Positions 31,874 through 41,914 of a stretch of DNA of 64,000 nt are shown here, piece by piece (positions within the stretch are counted from its first letter, which is position 1; every line of letters begins with the position of its first letter). The notes under the pieces were generated by a model, which saw only the letters and a program-made list of their open reading frames with translations, had not been told where the DNA came from and ran no database searches. Source of the stretch: an uncultured Alphaproteobacteria bacterium (GTDB lineage: Bacteria; Pseudomonadota; Alphaproteobacteria; HIMB59); NCBI GenBank assembly GCA_902530745.1, contig CACABO010000001.1, forward strand, positions 1 through 64,000, in the 5' to 3' direction. Position numbers and translations under genes: made by a program.

Positions 31874-32255
31874 TCAAGTCTATAGCACCGGAAGACGTAA
31901 AGAGTCTATCGCAAGAGTTTGGATCTCTAATGGAACTGGAAATATTATAATCAATAAAAAAAACATTGATGATTATTTCCCTGATAAAGCTTTGAGAATG
32001 ATAATTAATCAACCACTAGAAGTTGCAAAAAAATCAGACTCTGTGGATCTTAGAATTACAGTATTAGGTGGAGGTTTATCTGGTCAAGCTGGAGCTATCA
32101 AACATGGACTTAGCAGAGCTTTAACAAAAATAGATCCAAACACCAAAGATATTTTAAAGAAAAATGGGTTTTTAACAAGAGACTCTAGAACAGTAGAACG
32201 AAAAAAGTATGGTAGGCAAAAAGCTAGACGAAGTTTTCAGTTCTCTAAAAGATAA
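31866..32255 (+). CDS. rpsI: 30S ribosomal protein S9
   Basis: [14 protein letters not shown]...[17 protein letters not shown]. Confidence 0.97.
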   Translation: MSNQVYSTGRRKESIARVWISNGTGNIIINKKNIDDYFPDKALRMIINQPLEVAKKSDSVDLRITVLGGGLSGQAGAIKHGLSRALTKIDPNTKDILKKNGFLTRDSRTVERKKYGRQKARRSFQFSKR

Positions 32256-32430
32256 TTTTTTATTTATTTTTTCTGTCATTTCACTATCAATAATTACCAT
32301 TTCTTGCGAAAGATCATTCCAAAATTTCGATAAAAATTTGATGGAAAAGAAAAAAGAATTAGAGGAATTCAACGAAAAGAGTAGTATTAGAAAAGAACAA
32401 ATTTTAAAATCTCAAAATGAACAAGATTAA
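32209..32430 (+). CDS. Small putative lipoprotein
   Basis: Hydrophobic segment [17 protein letters not shown] (lipobox) then a charged coil; fills the gap between rpsI and hom, overlapping both. Confidence 0.5.
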   Translation: MVGKKLDEVFSSLKDNFLFIFSVISLSIITISCERSFQNFDKNLMEKKKELEEFNEKSSIRKEQILKSQNEQD

Positions 32431-33703
32431 AATAGCAGTTTTAGGTTTAGGAGTCGTAGGCTCTCATGTTGTAAAGCTATTAGAAAAAAATTCATATATT
32501 TTAGATGATACTAAATGTGAAATAGTTGCTATTGGTGCAAAAAATAAGAAAAAGAAAAGAATAATCAATATTAGTAAATACAAATGGGTAGGCGATTATA
32601 AAAGCTTAATCCAATTTAAACCTGACTTAATCATTGAAACTATTGGAGGTACAGGGAAGTACATAAATGACCTATATAAATTTTGTCTAAAAAATAAAAT
32701 ATCTCTTATTACTGCTAATAAGGCTCAATTAGCAGAAAAGTCTAATTTGTTTTTTGAGGGCTTTGATAAGTCGAATTTATTTTTAGGTTTTGAGGCTGCT
32801 GTATTGGGCGCTGTGCCAGTAATAAGAACCATAGAGAATAGCATTCACCCTTCAAAGGTTAATTCAATTTATGGAATTTTTAATGGCACAACTAATTATA
32901 TTATTTCAAAAATGTATGAAAATAAGATCAGTTTCAAAGAAACATTAGAACAAGCTATTAAAAATGGATTTGCTGAACAAGACTCTAGTGCTGATTTATC
33001 TGGAAAAGATGCTATGCACAAACTTGTTTTACTCTCAAATATATCTTTTGGAAAAAAGTTTAAATTTTCTGATATGCACTACAATGGAATTGAAAATATT
33101 AAACTAATAGATTTAGAACAAGGTCTTAACCTTGGTTATAAATTAAAACTTGTCTCTTTAACAGAGAGATATAAAGATAAGTTTTTTTCATCTGTAGCAC
33201 CCTGTTTTGTGCCAGAGTCAAGTTTGATTGCAAAAACTAATTTTGAAGAAAACGTTATTACTTTAGAAGGTGAGAATTTTTTAAAAACAAGCTTAGTTGG
33301 CAAAGGAGCAGGAGGTTACCCAACAGCTACCTCTATTATCTCAGATATAAAGAGATTTATTCATTATTCTTCTGTTAAAGGTATTTTTATAAAAAAATAC
33401 TCACAAATGTTGAATGCAAAGTTTGTCAATCAATCTCAAAGAATTAGACCATATTACTTAAGAATGTCAGTGCTCAATAAAGTTGGTGTTCTCAAATCAA
33501 TTGCACAATTGTTTTCTCAAAAATCAATTTCCATAAAATCTATAATTCAATTGAATACTAATAATGAAAAAGTTGTTCCTATAATTATTATATCTGATCC
33601 TGTTGGTATAAAAAATATCACTCAAGTTGTAAATAATTTAAAGAAGACAAGTTTTATTAAAAACGAGATATCAGTTATTAGGATAGAGGAAAATATTGGA
33701 TAG
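32417..33703 (+). CDS. hom: Homoserine dehydrogenase
   Basis: VLGLGVVGSHVVKLL; GIFNGTTNYIISKM; C-terminal ACT-like domain. Confidence 0.95.
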   Translation: MNKIKIAVLGLGVVGSHVVKLLEKNSYILDDTKCEIVAIGAKNKKKKRIINISKYKWVGDYKSLIQFKPDLIIETIGGTGKYINDLYKFCLKNKISLITANKAQLAEKSNLFFEGFDKSNLFLGFEAAVLGAVPVIRTIENSIHPSKVNSIYGIFNGTTNYIISKMYENKISFKETLEQAIKNGFAEQDSSADLSGKDAMHKLVLLSNISFGKKFKFSDMHYNGIENIKLIDLEQGLNLGYKLKLVSLTERYKDKFFSSVAPCFVPESSLIAKTNFEENVITLEGENFLKTSLVGKGAGGYPTATSIISDIKRFIHYSSVKGIFIKKYSQMLNAKFVNQSQRIRPYYLRMSVLNKVGVLKSIAQLFSQKSISIKSIIQLNTNNEKVVPIIIISDPVGIKNITQVVNNLKKTSFIKNEISVIRIEENIG

Positions 33704-34649
33704 AAACCTTGCTATTGAGTTAGTTCGAGTTTCTGAATTTGCAGCATTAGCTGCTTCTAAACATATTGGAAGAGGAAATGAAAAGGCAGCTGATCAGGCT
33801 GCAGTTGACGCAATGAGAAAATGTTTAAATTCTCTTACAATATCTGGGACAGTAGTTATAGGTGAAGGTGAGAGAGATGAAGCACCCATGCTTTACATAG
33901 GTGAGAAAGTTGGTCAGGGTGGCCCAAATGTGGATATAGCCCTTGATCCTTTAGAGGGCACTACAATAACTGCAAAGGGTGGAGAGAACGCTATGGCTGT
34001 TATTGCGTTGGCTCAAGAAGGTGGTTTTTTAAATGCACCAGATGTCTATATGAGAAAAATTTCAGCTAAGGTTGAAAACGAAAATGTTGTATCTCTCAAC
34101 CAAGATCTTAGATCAAATATTAAAGCACTTGCAGAGTATAAAAAAATTAATACTGAAGATTTAGTAATATGTGTTTTAGATCGAGAAAGACACCAAGAAG
34201 ATATTGAAATAATAAGATCTGCAGGTGCTAGAATAAAAATTATTGGTGATGGAGATGTCAGTGCTGTCATTTCTTCTGTCATAGATAGCAGTAATATTGA
34301 TATGTATTACGGTATCGGAGGCGCTCCGGAAGGTGTGCTAGCTGCTGCCGCTTTACAATGTGTAGGAGGATATTTAGAGGGACAGCTTATTTTTTATAAT
34401 GACCAAGAAACTGATAGAGCGAAAAAAACTGGCATAAAAAATTTAGATAAAATTTATAAGCTTAACGATCTAGCTACAGGAGATGTCATGTTTTCAGCTA
34501 CAGGTGTAACTGATGGTACAATGCTTCGTGGAATTAACATAAACAAGAATTTTGCTACAACACACTCTATTGTGATGCGTTCAAAAACAGGAACTATTAG
34601 AGAGATTGATGGAAAACACAACTTTGACATCAAACAACTTGACTACTGA
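33696..34649 (+). CDS. glpX: Fructose-1,6-bisphosphatase class II
   Basis: ADQAAVDAMR; VIGEGERDEAPMLYIGE; DPLEGTTI; GIGGAPEGVLAAAALQ; TTG start. Confidence 0.95.
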   Translation: MDRNLAIELVRVSEFAALAASKHIGRGNEKAADQAAVDAMRKCLNSLTISGTVVIGEGERDEAPMLYIGEKVGQGGPNVDIALDPLEGTTITAKGGENAMAVIALAQEGGFLNAPDVYMRKISAKVENENVVSLNQDLRSNIKALAEYKKINTEDLVICVLDRERHQEDIEIIRSAGARIKIIGDGDVSAVISSVIDSSNIDMYYGIGGAPEGVLAAAALQCVGGYLEGQLIFYNDQETDRAKKTGIKNLDKIYKLNDLATGDVMFSATGVTDGTMLRGININKNFATTHSIVMRSKTGTIREIDGKHNFDIKQLDY

Positions 34650-36327
34650 TAAGAGTTTTAACGGTACTATTTGGAGACCATTAAATTCAGATATAAATGA
34701 TGAATTAGTTTTTGAAGTAGCTCAAAAGAATAATATATCTATTAATCTTTCAAAATTATTAATAAATCGTAAAGTTAGCAAAATACCAAATTTTTTAAAT
34801 TCAAAATTAAAAGATAACATATCTTTTAATGAAATTTTAAAATTAAATAATTTAAAAAAAATAAATTCATTTTTTAAAAAAATAAAAAATGACAAAAAAA
34901 TTTCAATATTCTCAGATTATGATGTAGATGGAGCCTGTGCTGCATCAATTTTCAAAAAATATCTAACTCAATTTGACATTGAGGTTTCTGTTTATATTCC
35001 AAATAGATTAAATGAAGGGTATGGATTAAGTATACCCGCCTGTAACAAATTACTAGAATTTAGCTCGAACATATTGGTTTTAGATTGTGGTAGCAATAAT
35101 GTTGATGAACAGAAGTATATTAACAGCCAAGGCGCAGAACTTCTTGTAATTGATCATCATGAATGTGATCATTATTTTAATGAATCGATTGTTATAAATC
35201 CTAAAACACCGGAGGATAAATCTAATCTTGATGATTTATGTGCAACAGCTCTATCATTTTTAGTTATCGTTTTTTTAAACAATGAGGAAATATTTGAAAA
35301 AAAAGACGTATTACAATATTTAGATCTTGTTTCTCTTGCTACTATTTGTGATTTAGTTCCTTTAAACAATATAAATCGAACACTTGTAAAACAAGGACTG
35401 AGACTAATTAATTCTGATAACAGCAATAAAGGTATACAAACTCTTATTAATCTTTCGAAGATAAAACAAAAAATATCAGAATATCATCTCGGATATATTA
35501 TAGGCCCTAGAATTAATGCTGGAGGAAGAATGGGTGAGTCTTTACTTGCTTATAATCTTTTATCTTCAGAAAATATACACCAAGCTGTTCAGTTTGCACA
35601 AATTATTGAGCTACACAATCAAAACAGACAAAAAATTCAATCGAAAATTGTTAAAGAAATAGATATCAACATCAATAACAATTTAAATATAAATTTTTTC
35701 TATGATGAAAAATGGCATATTGGTGTTGTAGGAATTATAGCTGGAAGATTAATGCGTATTAATAATCGTCCATCATTTGTAATGACTCAATCAAACGATT
35801 TGGTTGTTGGATCAGGTAGATCGCAGGGTGAAAAAAATATTGGATTATTGATGATGCAAGCTACAGAAAAAGGTATTTTGATTAAAGGTGGTGGTCACCA
35901 TAAAGCTTGCGGTTTTACTTTAAAAAAAGAAAATGTTGATGATTTTAAAAACTTTTTAATTGAAGAGACAAATAACTTGGAAATTTTAAATGAAAAGTCT
36001 TATGACTCTTTAATTGATGTTAATGTGATCAATAATAATCTTTTAAGCGACCTTGAGTCTTTGAGTCCTTTTGGCCAACAAAATGCTGAGCCAATATTTA
36101 AAATTGAAAATGCTAAAATTGAAATATTACAAATTTTTAAAGATAAGCATATTAAATTAAAAGTATCTGATAATCTTGGCTTTTCATGTGAAGGCATGTT
36201 CTTTGATATTTCATCGAAAGAATTAAAAAATTATTTATCAAACAAACCTGAGTTTAATTGCTATTTTAAGGTAAAAAAAGATACTTATAGTGAAAAAACT
36301 ATAATTCATCTTGAAGATATTCATTGA
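34606..36327 (+). CDS. recJ: Single-stranded-DNA-specific exonuclease RecJ
   Basis: DHH motifs SDYDVDGACAASIF, LVIDHHECD; GGRMGES; RecJ start may be TTG at 34639 (TTDKSFNGTIWRPL). Confidence 0.93.
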   Translation: MMENTTLTSNNLTTDKSFNGTIWRPLNSDINDELVFEVAQKNNISINLSKLLINRKVSKIPNFLNSKLKDNISFNEILKLNNLKKINSFFKKIKNDKKISIFSDYDVDGACAASIFKKYLTQFDIEVSVYIPNRLNEGYGLSIPACNKLLEFSSNILVLDCGSNNVDEQKYINSQGAELLVIDHHECDHYFNESIVINPKTPEDKSNLDDLCATALSFLVIVFLNNEEIFEKKDVLQYLDLVSLATICDLVPLNNINRTLVKQGLRLINSDNSNKGIQTLINLSKIKQKISEYHLGYIIGPRINAGGRMGESLLAYNLLSSENIHQAVQFAQIIELHNQNRQKIQSKIVKEIDININNNLNINFFYDEKWHIGVVGIIAGRLMRINNRPSFVMTQSNDLVVGSGRSQGEKNIGLLMMQATEKGILIKGGGHHKACGFTLKKENVDDFKNFLIEETNNLEILNEKSYDSLIDVNVINNNLLSDLESLSPFGQQNAEPIFKIENAKIEILQIFKDKHIKLKVSDNLGFSCEGMFFDISSKELKNYLSNKPEFNCYFKVKKDTYSEKTIIHLEDIH

Positions 36328-36374
36328 TTGATTTTTTAGTAAATCTAGCTATTTTGTTTGTTTTAAACACCGAT

Positions 36375-36449
36375 GTCTCCTTCGTCTAGCGGTTAGGACA
36401 TCACCCTTTCACGGTGAAGACACGGGTTCGATTCCCGTAGGAGATGCCA
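36375..36449 (+). tRNA. tRNA-Glu (anticodon TTC)
   Basis: GTCTCCTTCGTCTAGCGGTTAGGACATC, CCTTTCACGG anticodon loop, GGTTCGATTCC, encoded CCA. Confidence 0.97.
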
Positions 36450-36467
36450 AAATATTGACTTTTTTTT

Positions 36468-36484
36468 ATTTCACTTTGTGAAAT
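36468..36484. promoter_or_regulatory. Perfect 17-bp inverted repeat upstream of the SGAT-type aminotransferase
   Basis: ATTTCAC-TTT-GTGAAAT (7-3-7); operator or weak tRNA-Glu terminator. Confidence 0.45.
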
Positions 36485-36552
36485 TTTAATAAATATTGTA
36501 TGAAAGCAATCCATAAGGTCATTATTTGTATAGAAAGGATATAGAATAAATT

Positions 36553-37713
36553 ATGCCAGGTAAAACTTCACTTTTCGTACCAGGACCTACAAACATGCCT
36601 GATAGGGTAAGACAGGCGATGGATATTTCAAACGAGGACCATCGTGCACCCGGTATGGATAAATTTTGGCACCCATTAATAAACGATTTAAAAAAAGTTT
36701 TTGAGACAACATCTGCACAACCAATTATATTTCCTGGTACAGGTTCAAGTGGATGGGAAGCAGCACTTACAAATTTATTAAGTAAGGGAGATAAAGTTTT
36801 ATCAGCTAGATTTGGACATTTTTCACACCTTTGGATAGAAATGTGTAAAAAACTTCACATTGATGTTGAGGAAGTTGATTTAGAGTGGGGTTCTGGGACA
36901 CCTCATGACGAATTTGAAAAAATATTATCAGAAGACAAAGATCATAAAATTAAAGCAGTTCTTGTAACTCACAATGAAACCTCCACAGGCGTAACAAATG
37001 ATGTCAAAGCAACAAGAGATCTTTTGAATAATCTTAATCATCCAGCCTTATTACTTGTTGATGGTGTAAGCTCAATAGGCTCAATCAAATTTGAAATGGA
37101 TGTATGGGGGGTTGATGTTGCAGTTTCAGGCTCTCAAAAAGGATTTATGCTACCTGCTGGTTTAGCTATATCTTGTATAAGCCAAAAGGCATTAGAAATT
37201 GCAAAAACATCTAACTTACCCAGAGCTTACTATGATTATCATGATATGCTTAAAATAAATGAAACAGGCTATTGGCCCTATACTAATCCAATGCCACTTC
37301 TAAGAGGACTTAGAGAGGCGCTTAATATGATGATGGAAGAGGGAATTGATAATATTTATGCACGTCATAAATTTTTAGCACAAGCTGTTCAAAAAGCATC
37401 TAGTGCATGGGGCCTTAAACTTTGTGCAAAAGATCCATCACTTTATTCAAATACTGTTACAGCAATAATGGTACCAGAAGGAATTGACTCTACTGATGTT
37501 GTTAAAACAGCATACAACAAGTATAACACCTCGTTTGGAGGAGGGCTTAATAAAGTAGCTGGAAAGTTGTTTAGAATAGGCCACCTTGGAGATTTAAATA
37601 GCACCATGATTTTAGGTGCAATTTCTACAGCAGAATTAGCGATGTACGATGTGGGAATAAAATTTGAACTTGGAAGTGGTGTTGCTGCTGCCATCAAACA
37701 TTTAAAGGCTTAG
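36553..37713 (+). CDS. Serine/aspartate-glyoxylate aminotransferase family (class V PLP)
   Basis: LFVPGPTNMPDRVRQAMD; FPGTGSSGWEAAL; VDGVSSIGSIKFEMDVWGVDVAVSGSQKGFMLPAGLA; FRIGHLGDLN. Confidence 0.9.
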   Translation: MPGKTSLFVPGPTNMPDRVRQAMDISNEDHRAPGMDKFWHPLINDLKKVFETTSAQPIIFPGTGSSGWEAALTNLLSKGDKVLSARFGHFSHLWIEMCKKLHIDVEEVDLEWGSGTPHDEFEKILSEDKDHKIKAVLVTHNETSTGVTNDVKATRDLLNNLNHPALLLVDGVSSIGSIKFEMDVWGVDVAVSGSQKGFMLPAGLAISCISQKALEIAKTSNLPRAYYDYHDMLKINETGYWPYTNPMPLLRGLREALNMMMEEGIDNIYARHKFLAQAVQKASSAWGLKLCAKDPSLYSNTVTAIMVPEGIDSTDVVKTAYNKYNTSFGGGLNKVAGKLFRIGHLGDLNSTMILGAISTAELAMYDVGIKFELGSGVAAAIKHLKA

Positions 37714-38691
37714 ATGAAAATTTGTATTTACGGTGCTGGAGCTATTGGTGGCTATCTGGGAGCAAAACTTACTGAGATAGGTGCAGATGTAACTTTAATT
37801 GCTAGAGGGCCTCATTATCAGGCTATTAAGCAAGATGGATTGAGATTAAGAAAAGATGGTAAAGAACTAGTTGTATATCCAAAGTGTGTAGACACTGCGG
37901 AAAAAGCTGGAAAGCAAGACTATATTTTTGTTACTCTAAAAGCTCATTCAGTTCCGGGTTGTCTTGATGCATTTGAAGTTCTTATGAAAGATGATACTTC
38001 ATTTGTTTGGGGTGTAAATGGTATCCCATGGTGGTATTTCTACAATCACACTAATCCTGATTTCAAAGATAAAAAAGTTACTTCAGTTGATCCAGACGGA
38101 AGTCAATGGGATCGAATTGGTCCTGAAAAAATCATTGGCTGTATAGTTAATCCCGCATCAGAAGTTATCAAACCAGGCGTTATTCAGCACTTAGAGGGAG
38201 ATAAGTTTCAACTAGGAGAAATAAACGGAGAGGAAACAGATAGAATTAAAAATCTCTCTGAAACTTTAGAGAAAGCAGGCTTTCAAGCACCTGTTAGACC
38301 TAATATAAAAGGTGATATCTGGTTAAAACTTTTTGGTAATCTTTCTCTTAATCCTATTAGCGCACTTACAACATCTACACTTGTCAAAATTTGTAGCAAC
38401 GACGAAGTCAGAGCCGTCATAAAAAATATGATGAATGAAGCTCATGCAATTTCTCAAAATTTAGGAATAGACAAGCCTTTCGATGTTGAGAGAAGAATTG
38501 ATGCAGCTAAAGCAGTTGGCGAACATAAAACATCTATGCTCCAAGATTTAGAACGCGATAGACCTATGGAGATTGATGCTTTAATCACCTCTGTTCAAGA
38601 GCTTGGAAAAATTACAAATGTTCCAACACCTACAATTGATACAGTTCTTGCTTTAACCAAACTTAGAGCTAAAGAAGCAAAATTATATTAG
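37714..38691 (+). CDS. Ketopantoate reductase (PanE/ApbA)-family oxidoreductase
   Basis: [32 protein letters not shown] Rossmann; family layout; substrate not established. Confidence 0.85.
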   Translation: MKICIYGAGAIGGYLGAKLTEIGADVTLIARGPHYQAIKQDGLRLRKDGKELVVYPKCVDTAEKAGKQDYIFVTLKAHSVPGCLDAFEVLMKDDTSFVWGVNGIPWWYFYNHTNPDFKDKKVTSVDPDGSQWDRIGPEKIIGCIVNPASEVIKPGVIQHLEGDKFQLGEINGEETDRIKNLSETLEKAGFQAPVRPNIKGDIWLKLFGNLSLNPISALTTSTLVKICSNDEVRAVIKNMMNEAHAISQNLGIDKPFDVERRIDAAKAVGEHKTSMLQDLERDRPMEIDALITSVQELGKITNVPTPTIDTVLALTKLRAKEAKLY

Positions 38692-39560
38692 TTTAGAGCT
38701 TCTATGATTGTTTCACCTAGCTTAGCTGGTGATTTGGATATATGAACTCCTGCCTCTTCTAAAGCACTAAACTTTGATTCTGCAGTGCCTTTTCCACCAG
38801 AAATAATAGCACCTGCATGACCCATTCTTTTTCCAGCAGGAGCACTGGCACCAGCTATAAAAGAGGCAACTGGTTTTTTTATTTTAGATTTTTTAATAAA
38901 TTCTGCAGCTTCCTCTTCAGCAGTTCCACCAATCTCTCCAATCATTATGATACCTTCAGTTTCGGGATCTTTTAAAAAAAGATCAAGGCAATCTATAAAG
39001 TTTGTTCCGTTAATAGGGTCTCCCCCAATACCGATACAAGTCGATTGACCCAGACCTACAGCAGAAGTTTGTGCTACTGCTTCATAAGTTAGTGTGCCAG
39101 ATCTACTAACAACTCCTATTTTTCCTTTTTGGTGAATATGACCTGGCATAATGCCTATTTTGCATTCATCAGGTGTAATTATTCCAGGGCAATTGGGTCC
39201 AATTAAACGCGATTTTGATTTTTCTAATTTTCTTTTTACTTGCATCATATCAAGAACTGGAACTCCTTCAGTTATACAAACAATTAGTTCCATGTCTGCA
39301 TCAATCGCTTCAATTATAGCACCAGCTGCAAAAGGAGGCGGAACGTATATTACAGTTGCATTTGCATCTGTGTTGTCTTTTGCCTCTTTAACACTATTAA
39401 ACACAGGAAGTCCCAAATGCTCTTGACCACCTTTCTTTGGTGTCACCCCACCGACCATTTGAGTTCCATATTTTATTGCTTGTTCTGAGTGAAATGTACC
39501 TTGAGAGCCAGTAAAACCCTGGCAAATAACCTTAGTGTTTTTATTAATTAATACTGACAT
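38688..39560 (-). CDS. sucD: Succinyl-CoA synthetase alpha subunit
   Basis: [46 protein letters not shown]. Confidence 0.96.
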   Translation of the reverse strand: MSVLINKNTKVICQGFTGSQGTFHSEQAIKYGTQMVGGVTPKKGGQEHLGLPVFNSVKEAKDNTDANATVIYVPPPFAAGAIIEAIDADMELIVCITEGVPVLDMMQVKRKLEKSKSRLIGPNCPGIITPDECKIGIMPGHIHQKGKIGVVSRSGTLTYEAVAQTSAVGLGQSTCIGIGGDPINGTNFIDCLDLFLKDPETEGIIMIGEIGGTAEEEAAEFIKKSKIKKPVASFIAGASAPAGKRMGHAGAIISGGKGTAESKFSALEEAGVHISKSPAKLGETIIEALN

Positions 39561-39570
39561 AATTTCTCCT

Positions 39571-40758
39571 TTAGTTTAAAGCCTTAACTGACTTTTGAGC
39601 TGCATCTTCTAAATTGTCTGCCGAAATAATTGACAGCCCAGATTTATTTAAAATTTCTTTTCCTAGGTCAACATTGGTCCCTTCTAATCTTACTACCAAT
39701 GGAACTTGAATAGATAGCTCTTTAGCTGCAGCTACCACACCCTCAGCGATAATGTCACATTTCATAATGCCACCAAAAATATTTACCAAAATAGCTTTTA
39801 CATTTGGATCTTGCAGAATTATAGAAAAAGCTTTAGCTACTCTCTCTTTTGTCGCTCCTCCTCCTACATCTAGAAAATTTGCAGGACTGCCACCATGTAA
39901 TTTTATTATATCCATTGTACCCATTGCAAGACCAGCTCCATTTACCATGCATCCAATTTGACCATCTAATTTGACGTAGTTAAGCTCATGTTTTGAAGCC
40001 TCAATCTCTGCTGGGTCCTCTTCAGTTTCATCTCTCATTGAAGCTACATCTTTATGTTTATAAAGGGCATTGTCATCTATCGATACCTTCGCATCTAAAG
40101 CCAAAAAATTACCCTCACCAGTCAATACAAAAGGATTAACTTCTACTAGAGAGGCATCTGAAGACAAAAAACTATTGTAAATTTTTTGAATTTGATCACA
40201 AAAATCATTTGATAGGTTTTGATCTATCTTTAGACCTTCAGTTAATTTATTTAAACTATTTTGGTCAATAATACTGTCCCCAGGGACATTAACAGTAATA
40301 ATTTTTTCAGGTTGCTTTTCTGCTACCTCCTCGATTTCCATACCACCCTCAGTAGAGGCTATAATTGAAATTGAAGATGTCGCTCTATCAACGAGCATAC
40401 TTAGATAGTACTCTTTTTTGATATCACATCCTTCCTCAATATAAAGTCTATTTACCTGTTTTCCACTTGGACCAGTTTGTTTTGTAACTAAAGTTTTACC
40501 AAACATTTTTTTTGCGTTTTCTTTGGCTTCATCTTTTGAGAAGCAAACTCTCACACCACCTTTGTCATCACCACTATCTGTAAATTTTCCCGCGCCTCTT
40601 CCACCTGCATGAATTTGAGACTTCACAACCATAACGGGTGTTTTGATAGAGTCTACAGCAGTTTCTATATCGCTATCATCTAATACTGGGTAGCCATTTA
40701 AAACTCTAACGTTATTATTTTTTAATAATATTTTCGCTTGGTATTCGTGCAGATTCAT
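39571..40758 (-). CDS. sucC: Succinyl-CoA synthetase beta subunit
   Basis: [47 protein letters not shown]. Confidence 0.96.
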   Translation of the reverse strand: MNLHEYQAKILLKNNNVRVLNGYPVLDDSDIETAVDSIKTPVMVVKSQIHAGGRGAGKFTDSGDDKGGVRVCFSKDEAKENAKKMFGKTLVTKQTGPSGKQVNRLYIEEGCDIKKEYYLSMLVDRATSSISIIASTEGGMEIEEVAEKQPEKIITVNVPGDSIIDQNSLNKLTEGLKIDQNLSNDFCDQIQKIYNSFLSSDASLVEVNPFVLTGEGNFLALDAKVSIDDNALYKHKDVASMRDETEEDPAEIEASKHELNYVKLDGQIGCMVNGAGLAMGTMDIIKLHGGSPANFLDVGGGATKERVAKAFSIILQDPNVKAILVNIFGGIMKCDIIAEGVVAAAKELSIQVPLVVRLEGTNVDLGKEILNKSGLSIISADNLEDAAQKSVKALN

Positions 40759-41765
40759 TTTTTTTCTCCTTTTATGCTTAAAACTATTTTTCCTATATGG
40801 TCAGATTTTTCCATAACCTCATGTGCTTTATTTGCATCACTCATATTAAAAGTTTCAAAAATTGTTGGCTTATATTTATCATTCTCTATCAAAGGCCATA
40901 TTTCTTTGACAACCTGATCAACAATATTTCCCTTTTCAGATGGAGATCTTGATCTTAATGTTGATCCAGATATTTTTAATTGTTTATTCATTATATGTAA
41001 AAGATTAGTTTCTGCTTTAATCCCACCGAGAGCAGCAATATAAGTAAGTCTTCCTTTAAAGTTTAATATTTTTAAATTTTTTTTTAAATAATCTCCTCCA
41101 ACCATATCTAATATTACATCAACCTTTAATTTTTTCTCATTAAAATATTCCTCAAAATCTGTATCTTTGTAGTTAATAGCATCAGTGGCTCCTAATTCGA
41201 TACAACTCTTACATTTCCCACTCGTACCAGCGGTTACAAAAATATTTTTTGTATAATTTTTAAGAATTGAAATAGCAGTTGTGCCGATACCACTACTTCC
41301 ACCATGTATCAAAATCGCCTCATCACTTTGAAATTTAGATACATTGAAAATATTCTCAAAAACAGTGAGTGTGGTTTCTGGTAAGCAGCCAGCTTCATGT
41401 AAATTTAAATTTTTTGGTAATGACATTACTTGTTTTTCATTGACATTTACGTACTCCGCATATCCACCACCTCCAAGAATTGCACAAACTTGGTCTCCTA
41501 AACTAAAGTTTTTTACTGACTTTCCTAATTTGGTAACTATTCCCGAACACTCTAATCCAATAATTTCACTCTCACCTGAGGGTGGTGGATAATGTCCGTT
41601 TTTTTGGAGAATATCTGCTCTATTTATTCCAGCAAAATGAATTTCAATTTGGATTTGTTCATCAAGAGGGTCAGCGATCTCTTTTTCGTCTAGAAACAAA
41701 CTTCCATCTTTATAATTTATAAACTTCAATTTAACTGCCTGTGGTATTTTGTATACATTATACAA
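40755..41765 (-). CDS. NAD(P)H:quinone oxidoreductase (zinc-type alcohol dehydrogenase-like)
   Basis: [45 protein letters not shown]; true start probably TTG at 41729 because 41765 lies inside a palindrome. Confidence 0.9.
   Translation of the reverse strand: MYNVYKIPQAVKLKFINYKDGSLFLDEKEIADPLDEQIQIEIHFAGINRADILQKNGHYPPPSGESEIIGLECSGIVTKLGKSVKNFSLGDQVCAILGGGGYAEYVNVNEKQVMSLPKNLNLHEAGCLPETTLTVFENIFNVSKFQSDEAILIHGGSSGIGTTAISILKNYTKNIFVTAGTSGKCKSCIELGATDAINYKDTDFEEYFNEKKLKVDVILDMVGGDYLKKNLKILNFKGRLTYIAALGGIKAETNLLHIMNKQLKISGSTLRSRSPSEKGNIVDQVVKEIWPLIENDKYKPTIFETFNMSDANKAHEVMEKSDHIGKIVLSIKGEKK
41749..41765. promoter_or_regulatory. Putative GntR (FadR-type) operator, qor/tctC intergenic side
   Basis: TTGTATA-CAT-TATACAA perfect 17-bp palindrome; core GTATACATTATAC shared with 45678-45694. 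Confidence 0.7.
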
Positions 41766-41914
41766 TTAAATAACACAATCACTGTTGTAAATGTCAAGAA
41801 AATCAATGCTAAAACATGGTTTTTTCTAATTTTAAATAAATGCTAATTAAGAATATATTTTTAATATTCTCTTAAATAGTTTATTGTACTGCTTAACCTA
41901 TAGGAGGAAACAAT

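Noticed and set aside
36553-37713. Aminotransferase as BhcA of a full beta-hydroxyaspartate cycle
   Set aside because: No BhcB, BhcC or BhcD homologues in the window; family membership alone cannot distinguish SGAT from BhcA.
38688-40758. sucCD as malate thiokinase (mtkAB) of a serine cycle
   Set aside because: N-termini and motifs match canonical succinyl-CoA synthetase, and no mcl, hpr or ppc genes lie nearby.
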